Source: Enterobacteriaceae bacterium RIT691 (GTDB lineage Bacteria; Pseudomonadota; Gammaproteobacteria; Enterobacterales; Enterobacteriaceae). From it: a stretch of 64,000 nt of DNA. The DNA is taken from contig WJYM01000003.1 in assembly GCA_009668205.1 (NCBI GenBank), positions 186,001-250,000 of the forward strand, in the 5' to 3' direction. Position 1 is the stretch's first letter, and each line of letters starts with the position of its first letter. Below, piece after piece: positions 1-9,419 of this stretch. The position numbers were made by a program, and so were the translations under genes. The notes beneath the pieces were generated by a model. The model was given only the letters and a program-made list of their open reading frames with translations, was not told the DNA's origin and searched no databases.

Positions 1-669
1 CTGATGATCGCGTTGATCACCGTGCCGGTGAACCTGGTGTTCGGCACGTTGCTGGCATGGCTGGTGACGCGCTTTAACTTCCCGGGCCGCCAGCTGCTGC
101 TGACGCTGCTGGATATTCCTTTTGCGGTTTCGCCGGTGGTGGCGGGGCTGGTCTATCTGCTGTTTTACGGCTCGAACGGCCCGCTGGGCGGCTGGCTTGA
201 TGAGCATAATCTGCAAATTATGTTTGCCTGGCCCGGCATGGTACTGGCGACGATTTTCGTGACCTGTCCTTTCGTGGTGCGCGAGCTGGTGCCGGTGATG
301 CTGAGCCAGGGCAGTCATGAAGATGAAGCCGCGATCCTGTTGGGCGCGTCCGGCTGGCAAATGTTCCGCCGCGTTACGCTGCCTAATATCCGCTGGGCGC
401 TGCTGTACGGCGTGGTCCTGACTAACGCCCGCGCGATTGGTGAATTTGGTGCGGTGTCGGTGGTTTCTGGCTCGATTCGCGGTGAGACGCTCTCACTGCC
501 GCTACAGATTGAACTGCTTGAGCAGGACTACAACACGGTGGGGTCATTCACCGCTGCCGCTCTGCTGACGTTATTGGCTATTTTGACCCTGTTTTTGAAG
601 AGTATGTTGCAGTGGCGCCTGGAGAATCAGGAAAAACGCGCGCAACAGGAGAAGCATCATGAGCATTGA
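1..669 (+). CDS. cysW: CysW, sulfate/thiosulfate ABC permease subunit (5' end cut off)
   Basis: Inner-membrane permease subunit of the sulfate/thiosulfate importer, pairing with CysT(U) and the CysA ATPase. The frame is open from base 1 and runs 222 codons to TGA at 667-669; the family is about 290 residues, so roughly the first 70 are outside the window. Several hydrophobic membrane segments are visible. The binding-protein-dependent transport loop that docks on the ATPase is seen as [22 protein letters not shown], shown here only to place it near codons 107-127. The stop overlaps the cysA start by 11 bp, as expected for translationally coupled subunits. Identification is by family recognition and gene order. 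Confidence 0.95.
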   Translation: MMIALITVPVNLVFGTLLAWLVTRFNFPGRQLLLTLLDIPFAVSPVVAGLVYLLFYGSNGPLGGWLDEHNLQIMFAWPGMVLATIFVTCPFVVRELVPVMLSQGSHEDEAAILLGASGWQMFRRVTLPNIRWALLYGVVLTNARAIGEFGAVSVVSGSIRGETLSLPLQIELLEQDYNTVGSFTAAALLTLLAILTLFLKSMLQWRLENQEKRAQQEKHHEH

Positions 670-1759
670 AATTGCCAGCATTAAGAAGTCATTTGGCCGC
701 ACTCAGGTGCTGAATAATATCTCCCTGGATATTCCCTCCGGGCAGATGGTGGCGCTGCTTGGGCCGTCCGGCTCCGGTAAAACCACGCTGCTGCGCATCA
801 TTGCCGGGCTTGAGCATCAGACCAGCGGGCAAATCCGTTTTCACGGCACTGACGTCAGCCGTCTGCATGCCCGCGATCGCAAAGTCGGGTTTGTATTCCA
901 GCATTATGCGCTGTTCCGCCATATGACCGTGTTCGACAACATTGCTTTTGGCCTGACGGTCCTGCCGCGCCGCGAGCGTCCAAATGCGGCTGAAATTAAA
1001 GCGAAAGTCACCAAATTGCTGGAAATGGTGCAGTTGGCCCATCTGGCCGACCGCTATCCGGCACAGCTTTCCGGTGGGCAGAAGCAGCGCGTGGCGCTGG
1101 CTCGTGCGCTGGCGGTTGAACCGCAGATCCTGTTGCTGGATGAACCCTTCGGCGCGCTGGATGCTCAGGTGCGTAAAGAGCTGCGTCGCTGGCTGCGTCA
1201 GCTGCATGAAGAGCTTAAGTTCACCAGCGTGTTTGTGACCCACGATCAGGAAGAAGCGATGGAAGTCGCGGACCGGGTAGTGGTGATGAGCCAGGGCAAT
1301 ATCGAACAGGTTGATGCGCCGGAACAGGTGTGGCGTGAACCGGCCACCCGCTTCGTACTGGAATTTATGGGTGAAGTGAACCGTCTGAAGGGGACGGTAC
1401 GCGGCGGGCAGTTCCATGTTGGCGCGCACCGCTGGCCGCTCGGCTATACGCCTGCGTATCAGGGCCCGGTTGACCTCTTTTTGCGCCCGTGGGAAGTGGA
1501 CGTCAGCCGCCGCACCAGCCTGGATTCTCCGCTGCCAGTGCAGGTACTGGAGGCCAGTCCGAAAGGTCACTATACCCAACTGGTGGTCCAGCCGCTCGGC
1601 TGGTACGACGAACCTCTTTCGGTCGTGATGCATAATGATGCGCCTCAGCGCGGCGAGCGGCTGTTTGTCGGCCTGCAGCACGCACGCTTGTATAATGGCA
1701 ACGAACGCCTTATCGGCATTGACGCGTTTGAGGAACAGCCATTAGCTCAAACGGCATGA
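659..1759 (+). CDS. cysA: CysA, sulfate/thiosulfate import ATPase
   Basis: Cytoplasmic ATPase that powers sulfate and thiosulfate import through CysTW. The protein is 366 residues, close to the 365 of E. coli. Seen in order: Walker A GPSGSGKT at 35-42, Q-loop Gln81, signature LSGGQ at 137-141, Walker B ILLLDEP at 157-163 and switch His195, then a C-terminal TOBE-like regulatory domain. The start overlaps cysW by 11 bp. In E. coli cysM follows within the same cysPUWAM operon; here a hairpin terminator and a foreign-looking three-gene cassette lie between cysA and cysM, so CysM may no longer be made from this transcript. That last point is inference. Confidence 0.97.
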   Translation: MSIEIASIKKSFGRTQVLNNISLDIPSGQMVALLGPSGSGKTTLLRIIAGLEHQTSGQIRFHGTDVSRLHARDRKVGFVFQHYALFRHMTVFDNIAFGLTVLPRRERPNAAEIKAKVTKLLEMVQLAHLADRYPAQLSGGQKQRVALARALAVEPQILLLDEPFGALDAQVRKELRRWLRQLHEELKFTSVFVTHDQEEAMEVADRVVVMSQGNIEQVDAPEQVWREPATRFVLEFMGEVNRLKGTVRGGQFHVGAHRWPLGYTPAYQGPVDLFLRPWEVDVSRRTSLDSPLPVQVLEASPKGHYTQLVVQPLGWYDEPLSVVMHNDAPQRGERLFVGLQHARLYNGNERLIGIDAFEEQPLAQTA

Positions 1760-1783
1760 TGACCCATTGATATTCTGAAAAAG

Positions 1784-1808
1784 GCCCATGCACTGCATGG
1801 GCTTTTTT
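1784..1808 (+). terminator. Rho-independent terminator after cysA
   Basis: An 8-bp perfect stem GCCCATGC/GCATGGGC (1784-1791, 1795-1802) with a 3-nt loop is followed by six T residues. It lies 24 bp after the cysA stop and would end the cys transcript before the inserted cassette. Confidence 0.85.
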
Positions 1809-1993
1809 ATTTGGGTTATTGTCCTGAATTTCTCATTAGTGAAGAAAGTGATGACAGCGTCACAGGGAATTACGTGTGAGTGCCAATTCAACGTAATGAC
1901 TTGGCATAACTATTCCTGTCTAATAATCACAGGCAATGAAAGAGGTAATACTTACCGTCGGCATGGGTATAAATTAATTATTGCGAGTGGATT

Positions 1994-2854
1994 ATGGTTG
2001 ATATTAAGCAGTGCGACGATTTTTTCCCCTCAGAAGACCATGCATTTTGTGTGTTCATGCTTAACAATCAGGCCATGGCTGATTTGCATGGGCATGAATT
2101 TGACGAGCTGGTCATTGTTCGTAGCGGTAGTGGATTTCATATCGTTAACGATCACGCGGAAATGATTCGGCAGGGTGATTTCTTCTTCGTGACGGCAAAC
2201 GATGTTCACTATTATGAAGCAACCAGTGAGCTTTCACTGATTAATATATTGATCCATCGTGAACGTGATTTTAAATACATTAAAAATATTGATGGCCTCA
2301 TGGGTAAACTGAATGCAAACAGACAGCCTTTTTCGGCGGGCTACCATTCACTTACGGAAAATGCTTTGCAAGGCATTATCAGGCTGGCAGAAGACATCAG
2401 CCAACGGCGGGATGACCTTTTTGACGATCTTTATTTTTCCAGTACTGAGTCATCGCTTCTGCAGATCCTCACCACATTATGCCAGTCCATCGGGTTAACC
2501 AAAGTCGGCAGTGCTGATGAACAAGGGAAAATATCAGTACTGGATTATATCCGGGATAATTATGCTCAGGATATTAACTGGAAAAGTGTCTGCGAAGAGA
2601 AAGGCATTGCATTACGGACCCTGTATCGCGTGTTCCATGAGATTACTGGAAAAACGCCGGATAAATTTCATCAGCTCTACCGTCTGTTAAAGGCACAGGA
2701 ACTGCTAAGAACGACGGATTCATCCATCGGCCGGGTAGCTGTTGTCTGCGGCTTTTCGCACCCTGCTCGGTTGACGGAAGCGTATCGCCGTCAATTTCAA
2801 CGTACCCCGACCGAAGAGCGCCTGTTAAGTTTTTCAGTGGGTCCGGCGATGTAA
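1994..2854 (+). CDS. AraC/XylS-family regulator of the rhamnoside cassette
   Basis: A 286-residue transcription factor of the RhaS/RhaR type. Residues about 1-130 look like a cupin sugar-sensing domain (DLHGHEFDELVIV near 34-46, then a second barrel strand set). Residues about 180-280 carry the two helix-turn-helix units, with ALRTLYRVFHEITGK in the first and IGRVAVVCGFSHPARL in the second. It lies just upstream of, and co-oriented with, a sugar porter and an alpha-L-rhamnosidase, so it is probably their activator responding to rhamnose or a rhamnoside; the ligand is inference. The start is ATG 1994 with a GAG-rich stretch about 8 bp upstream. The upstream 180 bp is AT-rich, unlike the neighbouring cys genes. 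Confidence 0.85.
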   Translation: MVDIKQCDDFFPSEDHAFCVFMLNNQAMADLHGHEFDELVIVRSGSGFHIVNDHAEMIRQGDFFFVTANDVHYYEATSELSLINILIHRERDFKYIKNIDGLMGKLNANRQPFSAGYHSLTENALQGIIRLAEDISQRRDDLFDDLYFSSTESSLLQILTTLCQSIGLTKVGSADEQGKISVLDYIRDNYAQDINWKSVCEEKGIALRTLYRVFHEITGKTPDKFHQLYRLLKAQELLRTTDSSIGRVAVVCGFSHPARLTEAYRRQFQRTPTEERLLSFSVGPAM

Positions 2855-2910
2855 TTATCTCTGGTTATACAGATTTAATGTCTTTAGCTGTTTGATATTT
2901 CGATATTGCT

Positions 2911-2930
2911 ATTCAGGTTATTCATTCAGG
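2911..2930 (+). promoter_or_regulatory. Candidate AraC-type half-site direct repeat before the MFS gene
   Basis: ATTCAGG occurs at 2911-2917 and again at 2924-2930, a 13-bp period, about 40-60 bp before the transporter start. Tandem half-sites are typical for AraC-family activators. Assignment to the regulator at 1994 is inference from position only. Confidence 0.3.
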
Positions 2931-2970
2931 AATTATCACATCCGTTATATAACAAAATGGAGTATATATT

Positions 2971-4275
2971 ATGCCTGAGATAAAGCAGCCGAATCCCTGG
3001 TATGTTGGCGTGGTTTCAGGGATGGCCTCTTATATTGATTCTGCCGCGATTGTATCCAATGGTACGGCATTAGTGATTTATCAAAAAACGATAGGGACGA
3101 CGGCGCTTGAAATAGGCATTCTCTCTGGAGCGTTAACATTATGTATCGCCCTCGGCGCATTCTCGGGTGGGCGGCTTGGCGATCGTTATGGTCGTCGTAA
3201 AATTTTTATTATCACCATGGCTATGGTTATGGTCGGCACATTATTGCTGGCGCTGAGTTCACAGTTCTCTTTCCTGCTGTTGGGAACCGTTTTTGTCGGC
3301 CTGGCGACGGGTGCCGACCTGCCGGTGTCGCTGGCAACCATTTCGGAAGCGGCAGACGACTCTAACCGGGGCAAAATCATTGGCCTGTCTAACTTACTCT
3401 GGTTCGCGGGTATCTGTGCCACGATGGCCATTTCCGCGCTGGTGGGCGGTTGGGGGCAATGGGGCGCGCAGCTTCTTTATCTGCATGTGGGTGCGGTGGC
3501 AGCGGTGTTGCTGGCGCTGCGCTGGTCACTGCCGGAATCGCCGATGTGGTTGATAGCCCAAAAGGAAAAACTCAGCGGGAAGGCCACCATTCGGGCGCAA
3601 AAAACCACCTACAGCGATTTGCTTCGCGGCAAGTATCTGTGGCCGTTTATCGCCCTCTGCTTGTTTTACATGTTTACCAATCTGGCGGCGAATACCGGCG
3701 GGCAGTTTGGGGCGTATGTCGCGGTGAACGTGGTCGGGATCACTGTTGAAAAGAACGCATGGTGGAATCTGCTGCTGATGCCCGTCGGCGTGCTTTCAGG
3801 GCTGCTGTTCATGAAGATGGTCGATACCGAGAAGCGAATGCGGGTCTTTATTATCGGTGCCTGCTTTTTTGCCGGTGGCTTCTTTATGCCGGTCTTACTC
3901 CGTTTTTCCCCGGTGTCGTGGTTTTGCTGCCTGTTGTTTACGGCGATCGGCAGCGGAATGGCCTTCGAAGGCATCATGAAAGTCTGGTCGCAGGAGTCTT
4001 TCCCCACCATGCTGCGTGCCACCGCTCAGGGGGCGATTGTGGGTATGGCACGCCTGACCTGCGGCATTCTGGCCTTTATCACCCCCGTGCTGCTCGACGC
4101 GGGGCCGGTCGTGCTTTACACCATCCTCTCTGCTGTGGTGGCCTCCGGGATGTTTATCGGCTGGCTCTGTTTTCACGGCAAACAGCGTAACGAATTTTCA
4201 GACGAAGCCAACATGCTTACCGAATCAGCGTCTGTCCCTCTCCCAGCTTCTGCACAGACGACTACACCCAATTAA
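2971..4275 (+). CDS. MFS sugar porter, probable rhamnoside importer
   Basis: A 434-residue inner-membrane major facilitator with about 12 hydrophobic segments. Two family motifs are clear: the loop 2-3 motif GGRLGDRYGRRK at about residues 66-77, and LPESPMWL near 190, the form of the sugar-porter PESPRWL motif. It sits between an AraC regulator and a rhamnosidase that has no signal peptide, so it probably imports rhamnosides or rhamno-oligosaccharides for hydrolysis inside the cell; the substrate is inference. A GGAG ribosome site lies 8 bp before ATG 2971, and only 26 bp separate it from the rhamnosidase, which suggests one transcript. The hydrophilic tail after residue 400 is unremarkable. 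Confidence 0.85.
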   Translation: MPEIKQPNPWYVGVVSGMASYIDSAAIVSNGTALVIYQKTIGTTALEIGILSGALTLCIALGAFSGGRLGDRYGRRKIFIITMAMVMVGTLLLALSSQFSFLLLGTVFVGLATGADLPVSLATISEAADDSNRGKIIGLSNLLWFAGICATMAISALVGGWGQWGAQLLYLHVGAVAAVLLALRWSLPESPMWLIAQKEKLSGKATIRAQKTTYSDLLRGKYLWPFIALCLFYMFTNLAANTGGQFGAYVAVNVVGITVEKNAWWNLLLMPVGVLSGLLFMKMVDTEKRMRVFIIGACFFAGGFFMPVLLRFSPVSWFCCLLFTAIGSGMAFEGIMKVWSQESFPTMLRATAQGAIVGMARLTCGILAFITPVLLDAGPVVLYTILSAVVASGMFIGWLCFHGKQRNEFSDEANMLTESASVPLPASAQTTTPN

Positions 4276-4301
4276 CGCATTCTTGCGAGGAGTCTTCCAT
4301 T

Positions 4302-6983
4302 ATGTTGTCAGTCAGTCATCTCACGCTCAACGGCGAATTCGCGTTAACCGGTGTGGATCAGCCACCGCTTATTGGCTGGAAAATCCACAGTGACAAAAAC
4401 AATGTATTGCAGCGCTCATGGCACCTGCAATGCAGTTTGCAGGCTGATTTTTCCATGCTGGTATCCGATAGCGGTGAAGTGGTCAGCGACGCGTCAAACA
4501 ACGTGGAGCTTGCAGACATAGCCCTGCTTCCTTCCACGCGTTATTTCCTGCGGGTGCGAATTACCGATAACCAGGGGGAGAGCAGTGAATGGAGCCCTGT
4601 AGCCAGTTTTGTCACTGGATTGGTGGGCACGTCCTGGCGAGGTGAATTTATTTCAGCGGAAACGCCGCAGGACAAGGACGCGTCTAACGCCACGCTGCTG
4701 CGAAAAGTCTTTTCTCTCTCCGGTGACAAAAAGCCTGTTGCTGCTTATGTGCATGCGACAGCGCTGGGCATCTACCAACTGTTCCTGAATGGCGTTCGTG
4801 TCGGAACGGATGAACTGACGCCCGGCTGGACCAGCTACCGGCACCATTTGTTGTATCAAACGTGGGAGGTCACCGATCTGCTCAGGCAAGGCGATAACGT
4901 CGTCGGTGCGGAGCTGGGGGCGGGTTGGTTTAAAGGTGATATGGGCTTCAGTCGTCATCGTAATTATTACGGCGAGCAAACGGCGCTACTGTTTCAGATG
5001 GTCGTTCAATATGCGGATGGTACGCAGCAGAGGGTGGCGTCTGACCCATCGTGGCGCGGGAATGATTCTCCCCGTTTGTTTGCTGAAATCTACGATGGCG
5101 AAATTTATGATGCAGGACGCGCTGAGCGCGGTTGGCACAGCCCGGGGTTCAGCGAAGAAAGCTGGCGTCCCGTGTCATCCGTGCCCTGGAAGATGGACAC
5201 GCTGAGCGCACAGGGGGCGGGCAAAGTTAGCCAGATTGAGCGTCTTCCTGCCGTGGCGTTGATCGTCACGCCAGAAGGCGACCGGGTGCTTGATTTCGGC
5301 CAGAACATGAGCGGCTGGGTTGAGTTTCGGGTGCGTGGCAAAGCCGGTGAGAAAGTGGTGTTGCAGCATTTTGAAACGCTGGATGCGATGGGCAATGTGT
5401 ATCTTGATAATCTGCGCAGTGCGAAGCAAAGCATCGAATATCGCCTGAGCGGCGAAGGGGAAGAGATCTGGCACCCGGGATTTAGCTGGCAGGGCTTCCG
5501 CTATGTGAAAATCAAGGACTATCCAGGTGAGCTGCGACTCGACGATTTCACCGCGATTGTGATTCATTCACAAATGAGGGTCAGCGGGCGTTTTGCCTGT
5601 TCAAATCCCGATATCAATCAGCTTCATCACAACATTCTCTGGGGACTCAAAAGCAACTTTGTTGACGTGCCCACCGACTGTCCGCAGCGGGATGAAAGGC
5701 TGGGGTGGACGGGCGATGCTCAAATTTTCTGTCGTACGGCCAGCTATCTGATGCACACCCAGACGTTTTTCGCCAAATGGTTGGTGGATCTGAAATGCGA
5801 TCAGACACCGGAAGGCGGGGTTCCTCATGTGATCCCGGATATCCTTACCGGACACTGCGATCAGGACAAATTCCTCGCCGACGGCGGGACACATTCGGCG
5901 ACCGGATGGGCCGATGCCGCCGTTGTGAATCCCTGGACCCTGTATCTGATGTACGGTGACAAACGGGTGCTGGAAAACCAATATGCCAGCATGAAGGGCT
6001 GGGTTGATTTTATGCAGGCGCATGCTGATAACGACATCTGGCGCTACAAATTACAGTTTGGCGATTGGGTGGCGCTGGATGCCAAAGAGGGCAGCTACTT
6101 TGGTGCCACACCGGAGGATTTAATCTGCACGGCATGGTATGCCTATTCGACCCTGCTGTTTGCCAAAACGGCTCGGGTATTGGGGCGTATGGAAGACTAC
6201 GCAGAGTATCTGGCGCTACAGGAAAGGATAGTGAAGCGTTTCCAGACGCGATTCTTCACGCCAGAGGGCGAATTAACCGCGCAGACCCAGACCGCGCATA
6301 TCCTCGCGCTGAGTTTCAATCTGGTGCCGGAAGCTTTCCGGGAGCGCACCGTAGCAGGGTTAGTGAGATTGCTCGACGCACATGATGGCCATCTGGTGAC
6401 GGGGTTTCTTGGCACACCGTATTTCTGCCAGGCACTGAGTCAAAACCAGCGAGCCAAAGAAGCCTGGGCGCTGTTGTTGAAGGACGATTTCCCCTCCTGG
6501 CTCTACCAGGTCAACGCGGGAGCCACCACCATCTGGGAGCACTGGGATGGGATCAAACCCGATGGGGCAATGTGGAGTCCGGACATGAATTCATTTAACC
6601 ATTATGCCTACGGGGCCGTGGGAGAATGGCTGTACCGGACGGTTGCGGGTATTGATGCCGATGAAGAAAAGCCTGGCTTTAAACATGCGGTTATCTCTCC
6701 GTTACCCGGTGGTGGGCTTAGCTGGGTGGATGCGGGTTATCAGTCCGTGTATGGCGAGATAACGGTGAAGTGGCAAGCCCGGAACGGTCGCATTCTTCTG
6801 ACTTTCGCGATACCGGCAAACACCACGGCAACGCTTAAATTGACGGCAGCAAAAGAGATTCTGGCTGCAGGGGGATTGCAGTTTACCTCCTGTGCTGAAG
6901 GGTGGACTGCCAGGGCTGGCTCCGGCGAATACTGCATCGAGTATTTGCCTGACGAATCGGTAGACCTGACCCACGCAGACTGA
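4302..6983 (+). CDS. GH78 alpha-L-rhamnosidase, cytoplasmic
   Basis: An 893-residue glycoside hydrolase that releases terminal alpha-L-rhamnose from plant flavonoid glycosides or pectin-derived oligosaccharides. The domain order fits bacterial GH78 enzymes: an N-terminal Ig-like region (to about 110), a jelly-roll carbohydrate-binding region, a beta-sandwich, the (alpha/alpha)6 catalytic barrel (about 430-780) and a C-terminal beta-domain. The catalytic signature DCPQRDERLGWTGDAQ spans 459-474, with Glu465 as the expected general acid. A second conserved segment IWEHWDG places Glu746 as the expected general base. No signal peptide is present, so it acts after import by the adjacent MFS porter. 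GAGGAG lies about 10 bp before ATG 4302. Family assignment is firm; the natural substrate is unknown. Confidence 0.93.
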   Translation: MLSVSHLTLNGEFALTGVDQPPLIGWKIHSDKNNVLQRSWHLQCSLQADFSMLVSDSGEVVSDASNNVELADIALLPSTRYFLRVRITDNQGESSEWSPVASFVTGLVGTSWRGEFISAETPQDKDASNATLLRKVFSLSGDKKPVAAYVHATALGIYQLFLNGVRVGTDELTPGWTSYRHHLLYQTWEVTDLLRQGDNVVGAELGAGWFKGDMGFSRHRNYYGEQTALLFQMVVQYADGTQQRVASDPSWRGNDSPRLFAEIYDGEIYDAGRAERGWHSPGFSEESWRPVSSVPWKMDTLSAQGAGKVSQIERLPAVALIVTPEGDRVLDFGQNMSGWVEFRVRGKAGEKVVLQHFETLDAMGNVYLDNLRSAKQSIEYRLSGEGEEIWHPGFSWQGFRYVKIKDYPGELRLDDFTAIVIHSQMRVSGRFACSNPDINQLHHNILWGLKSNFVDVPTDCPQRDERLGWTGDAQIFCRTASYLMHTQTFFAKWLVDLKCDQTPEGGVPHVIPDILTGHCDQDKFLADGGTHSATGWADAAVVNPWTLYLMYGDKRVLENQYASMKGWVDFMQAHADNDIWRYKLQFGDWVALDAKEGSYFGATPEDLICTAWYAYSTLLFAKTARVLGRMEDYAEYLALQERIVKRFQTRFFTPEGELTAQTQTAHILALSFNLVPEAFRERTVAGLVRLLDAHDGHLVTGFLGTPYFCQALSQNQRAKEAWALLLKDDFPSWLYQVNAGATTIWEHWDGIKPDGAMWSPDMNSFNHYAYGAVGEWLYRTVAGIDADEEKPGFKHAVISPLPGGGLSWVDAGYQSVYGEITVKWQARNGRILLTFAIPANTTATLKLTAAKEILAAGGLQFTSCAEGWTARAGSGEYCIEYLPDESVDLTHAD

Positions 6984-7005
6984 TAGGTTTATTGTTATGT
7001 TTATC

Positions 7006-7036
7006 GCCCGGTGGCGTTATGCGACCGGGCTTTTTT
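7006..7036 (+). terminator. REP-like hairpin with T-run between rhamnosidase and cysM
   Basis: GCCCGGT (7006-7012) pairs with ACCGGGC (7024-7030), and an inner GC/GC pair sits inside the loop. Six T residues follow. The stem resembles the enterobacterial REP core, and the T-run makes it terminator-like. It lies only 14 bp before the cysM start and closes the inserted cassette on the right. Confidence 0.75.
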
Positions 7037-7050
7037 ATTGAGTAAAAATC

Positions 7051-7965
7051 GTGAATACACTCGAACAAACCATCGGCAACACGCCGCTCATCAGACTGCA
7101 GCGCATGGTGCCAGATAACGGCGCCGAAGTCTGGGTCAAGCTGGAGGGCAACAACCCTGCAGGCTCCGTGAAAGACAGGGCGGCCCTGTCGATGATCGTC
7201 CAGGCAGAAAAACGCGGCGAAATTAAGCCCGGTGATGTGCTCATTGAAGCGACCAGTGGTAACACCGGGATTGCGTTGTCGATGATTGCCGCGCTGAAAG
7301 GTTACCGTATGAAGCTGCTGATGCCGGACAACATGAGCATGGAGCGTCGGGCGGCAATGCGAGCGTATGGTGCGGAGCTGATTCTGGTCAGCAAAGAGCA
7401 GGGCGGAATAGAAGGGGCGCGTGACCTGGCGCTAGCGATGGCTGAACGTGGTGAGGGTAAACTTCTGGATCAATTCAATAATCCTGATAACCCCTATGCG
7501 CATTACACCACCACCGGGCCCGAGATCTGGCAGCAGACTGAGGGGCGTATCACCCATTTCGTTTCCAGCATGGGCACCACGGGCACCATCACTGGTGTTT
7601 CACGTTTTCTGCGTGAGCAGGATAAAAAGGTCACGATTGTCGGCCTGCAGCCGGAAGAGGGCAGCAGCATTCCGGGGATCCGCCGCTGGCCTGCGCAATA
7701 CATGCCCGGGATTTTTAATGCCGATCTGGTCGATAAAGTCATAGATATTCATCAGCGCGACGCGGAAAATACCATGCGCGAACTGGCGGTGCGGGAGGGC
7801 ATTTTCTGTGGCGTCAGTTCCGGGGGAGCGGTTGCGGGCGCGCTGCGTGTGGCGCAGGCGAATCCAGGCGCTGTTGTGGTCGCTATCATTTGCGATCGCG
7901 GCGACCGCTATCTGTCGACCGGCGTGTTCGGCGAAGAGAGTTACAGTCAAGGGGCGGGGATTTAA
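7051..7965 (+). CDS. cysM: CysM, O-acetylserine sulfhydrylase B
   Basis: PLP enzyme that makes cysteine from O-acetylserine and sulfide, and S-sulfocysteine from thiosulfate, so it matches the thiosulfate importer upstream. It is 304 residues, one more than in E. coli. Lys41 in NPAGSVKDR is the expected Schiff-base lysine, and TSGNTG at 68-73 binds the phosphate and substrate carboxylate. The start is GTG at 7051, supported by the N-terminus [15 protein letters not shown]; no strong ribosome site is visible. It is cut off from cysA by the rhamnoside cassette and two terminators, so it may use its own promoter or depend on read-through. pdxK follows after 5 bp. Confidence 0.96.
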   Translation: MNTLEQTIGNTPLIRLQRMVPDNGAEVWVKLEGNNPAGSVKDRAALSMIVQAEKRGEIKPGDVLIEATSGNTGIALSMIAALKGYRMKLLMPDNMSMERRAAMRAYGAELILVSKEQGGIEGARDLALAMAERGEGKLLDQFNNPDNPYAHYTTTGPEIWQQTEGRITHFVSSMGTTGTITGVSRFLREQDKKVTIVGLQPEEGSSIPGIRRWPAQYMPGIFNADLVDKVIDIHQRDAENTMRELAVREGIFCGVSSGGAVAGALRVAQANPGAVVVAIICDRGDRYLSTGVFGEESYSQGAGI

Positions 7966-7970
7966 TCATC

Positions 7971-8807
7971 ATGGAAATGATTCTTTTCCGGGACAAAACC
8001 CGGGCGCAGCAGGCGGAAATTGTCGCCGTGCAGTCTCAGGTGGTCTATGGCAGCGTGGGGAACAGCGTCGCGGTGCCGAATATCAAGCAACACCATCTCA
8101 ACGTACTGGCGGTACCTACTGTGCTGTTCAGCAATACGCCGCACTACGAAACGTTCTATGGCGGTGTCATTCCGGACGAGTGGTTCAGTGGCTATCTGCA
8201 GGCGCTGGAAGAGCGTGATGCGCTGCGTGAAGTGAAAGCCGTTACAACCGGCTACATGGGCAGCGCCAGCCAGATAGTGATTCTGGCGAAGTGGCTGAAG
8301 ATGATGCGCGAGAAACATCCGCAGATGATGATTCTGGTCGACCCAGTTATCGGTGACACCGACAGCGGCGTGTATGTGAAGCCAGAAATTCCGGCGGCCT
8401 ACAGTGAGCATTTATTGCCTCTGGCGCAGGGCATTACGCCAAACGTGTTTGAGCTGGGTGTTCTGAGTGGCAAGCCGTGCGATACGCTGGAAAATGCCAT
8501 CGACGCGGCAAAGAGCCTGCTGTCAGATACCCTGAAGTGGGTGGCGATCACCAGTGCGCCCGTACCGGGTGACGACGATATTCACGTCGTGCTGGTGACG
8601 GCGAATACGGTGGATATCAGTGCTTATCCACGGGTTGCGACAGATTTAAAAGGAACCGGCGATCTGTTTTGTTCGGAACTTATCAGCGCGGTAGTGAAGG
8701 GCAGAACGTTGCAGGATGCAGTCCGAGCGGCAGGGAATCGGGTGGTGGATGTGATGGGCTATACCTTACAGAAAGGCTACGATGAACTGATTCTGCCACC
8801 GCGATAA
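7971..8807 (+). CDS. pdxK: PdxK, pyridoxine/pyridoxal/pyridoxamine kinase
   Basis: Ribokinase-fold kinase of the vitamin B6 salvage pathway, phosphorylating B6 vitamers with ATP. It is 278 residues; E. coli PdxK is 283. [12 protein letters not shown] near the N-terminus and [10 protein letters not shown] are family signatures, and the anion-hole motif [14 protein letters not shown] near residue 225 holds the catalytic aspartate. ATG 7971 was chosen because it matches the family N-terminus and has GGGGA 10 bp upstream; an in-frame opening reaches back into cysM but has no support. The 5-bp gap to cysM suggests co-transcription, which pairs a PLP enzyme with a PLP-supplying kinase. Confidence 0.96.
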   Translation: MEMILFRDKTRAQQAEIVAVQSQVVYGSVGNSVAVPNIKQHHLNVLAVPTVLFSNTPHYETFYGGVIPDEWFSGYLQALEERDALREVKAVTTGYMGSASQIVILAKWLKMMREKHPQMMILVDPVIGDTDSGVYVKPEIPAAYSEHLLPLAQGITPNVFELGVLSGKPCDTLENAIDAAKSLLSDTLKWVAITSAPVPGDDDIHVVLVTANTVDISAYPRVATDLKGTGDLFCSELISAVVKGRTLQDAVRAAGNRVVDVMGYTLQKGYDELILPPR

Positions 8808-8825
8808 TCCGGATGTGCAGAAACA

Positions 8826-8852
8826 AAAATGGCGCCCGAAGGCGCCATTTTT
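8826..8852. terminator. Bidirectional terminator between pdxK and crr
   Basis: AAAATGGCGCC and GGCGCCATTTT pair around the loop CGAA, with A and T runs on both sides. It can end both the rightward pdxK transcript and the leftward pts transcript. Confidence 0.9.
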
Positions 8853-8867
8853 CTGAAACGGTATCAA

Positions 8868-9377
8868 TTACTTCTTGATACGAATAACCGGGGTTTCACC
8901 CACAGTTACGCTACCGGACAGTTTGATCAGCTCTTTGATCTCGTCCATGTTGGAGATAACAACCGGCGTCAGGGTAGACTTGGCTTTCTCTTCCAGCAGT
9001 GGCAGATCGAACTCGATCACGGTATCGCCAACTTTAACGCGCTGGCCTTCTTCCGCGATACGTTTGAAACCTTCGCCTTTCAGTTCAACGGTGTCGATAC
9101 CGAAGTGAACGAACAGCTCGATACCACTGTCGGACTCGATAGAGAACGCGTGGTTAGTTTCAAAGATTTTACCGATAGTCCCATCAACTGGCGCAACCAT
9201 TTTGTTGCCAGTTGGTTTGATAGCAATGCCATCGCCCACGATTTTCTCAGCAAAAACAACATCCGGCACGTCTTCAATATTGACGATTTCGCCAGAGAGC
9301 GGAGCAATAATCTCAATCGTTCCTGTGTCTTTCTTGTCATCAGAAACCAGAGATTTCAGTTTATCAAACAAACCCAT
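8868..9377 (-). CDS. crr: Crr, EIIA-Glc of the glucose PTS
   Basis: Cytoplasmic phosphocarrier that takes phosphate from HPr, passes it to PtsG, and controls adenylate cyclase and inducer exclusion. It is 169 residues, the full E. coli length. His91 (counting Met1; His90 in the mature protein) in [13 protein letters not shown] is the phosphorylation site and His76 in ETNHAF is the partner histidine. The flexible N-terminal amphipathic segment [12 protein letters not shown] is present. It is the last gene of the ptsH-ptsI-crr operon, 42 bp after ptsI, with a strong GGAGA-type ribosome site. Confidence 0.98.
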   Translation of the reverse strand: MGLFDKLKSLVSDDKKDTGTIEIIAPLSGEIVNIEDVPDVVFAEKIVGDGIAIKPTGNKMVAPVDGTIGKIFETNHAFSIESDSGIELFVHFGIDTVELKGEGFKRIAEEGQRVKVGDTVIEFDLPLLEEKAKSTLTPVVISNMDEIKELIKLSGSVTVGETPVIRIKK

Positions 9378-9419
9378 GATCTTCTCCTAAGCAGTAATTT
9401 GGGCCGCGCATCTCGTGGA

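Noticed and set aside
689-1681. 330-codon frame opposite cysA
   Set aside because: Complete antisense shadow of a clear ABC ATPase; no homology or ribosome site.
1788-2165. 125-codon frame overlapping the start of the AraC gene
   Set aside because: It begins inside the cysA terminator and overlaps the AraC coding region in another frame; no homology.
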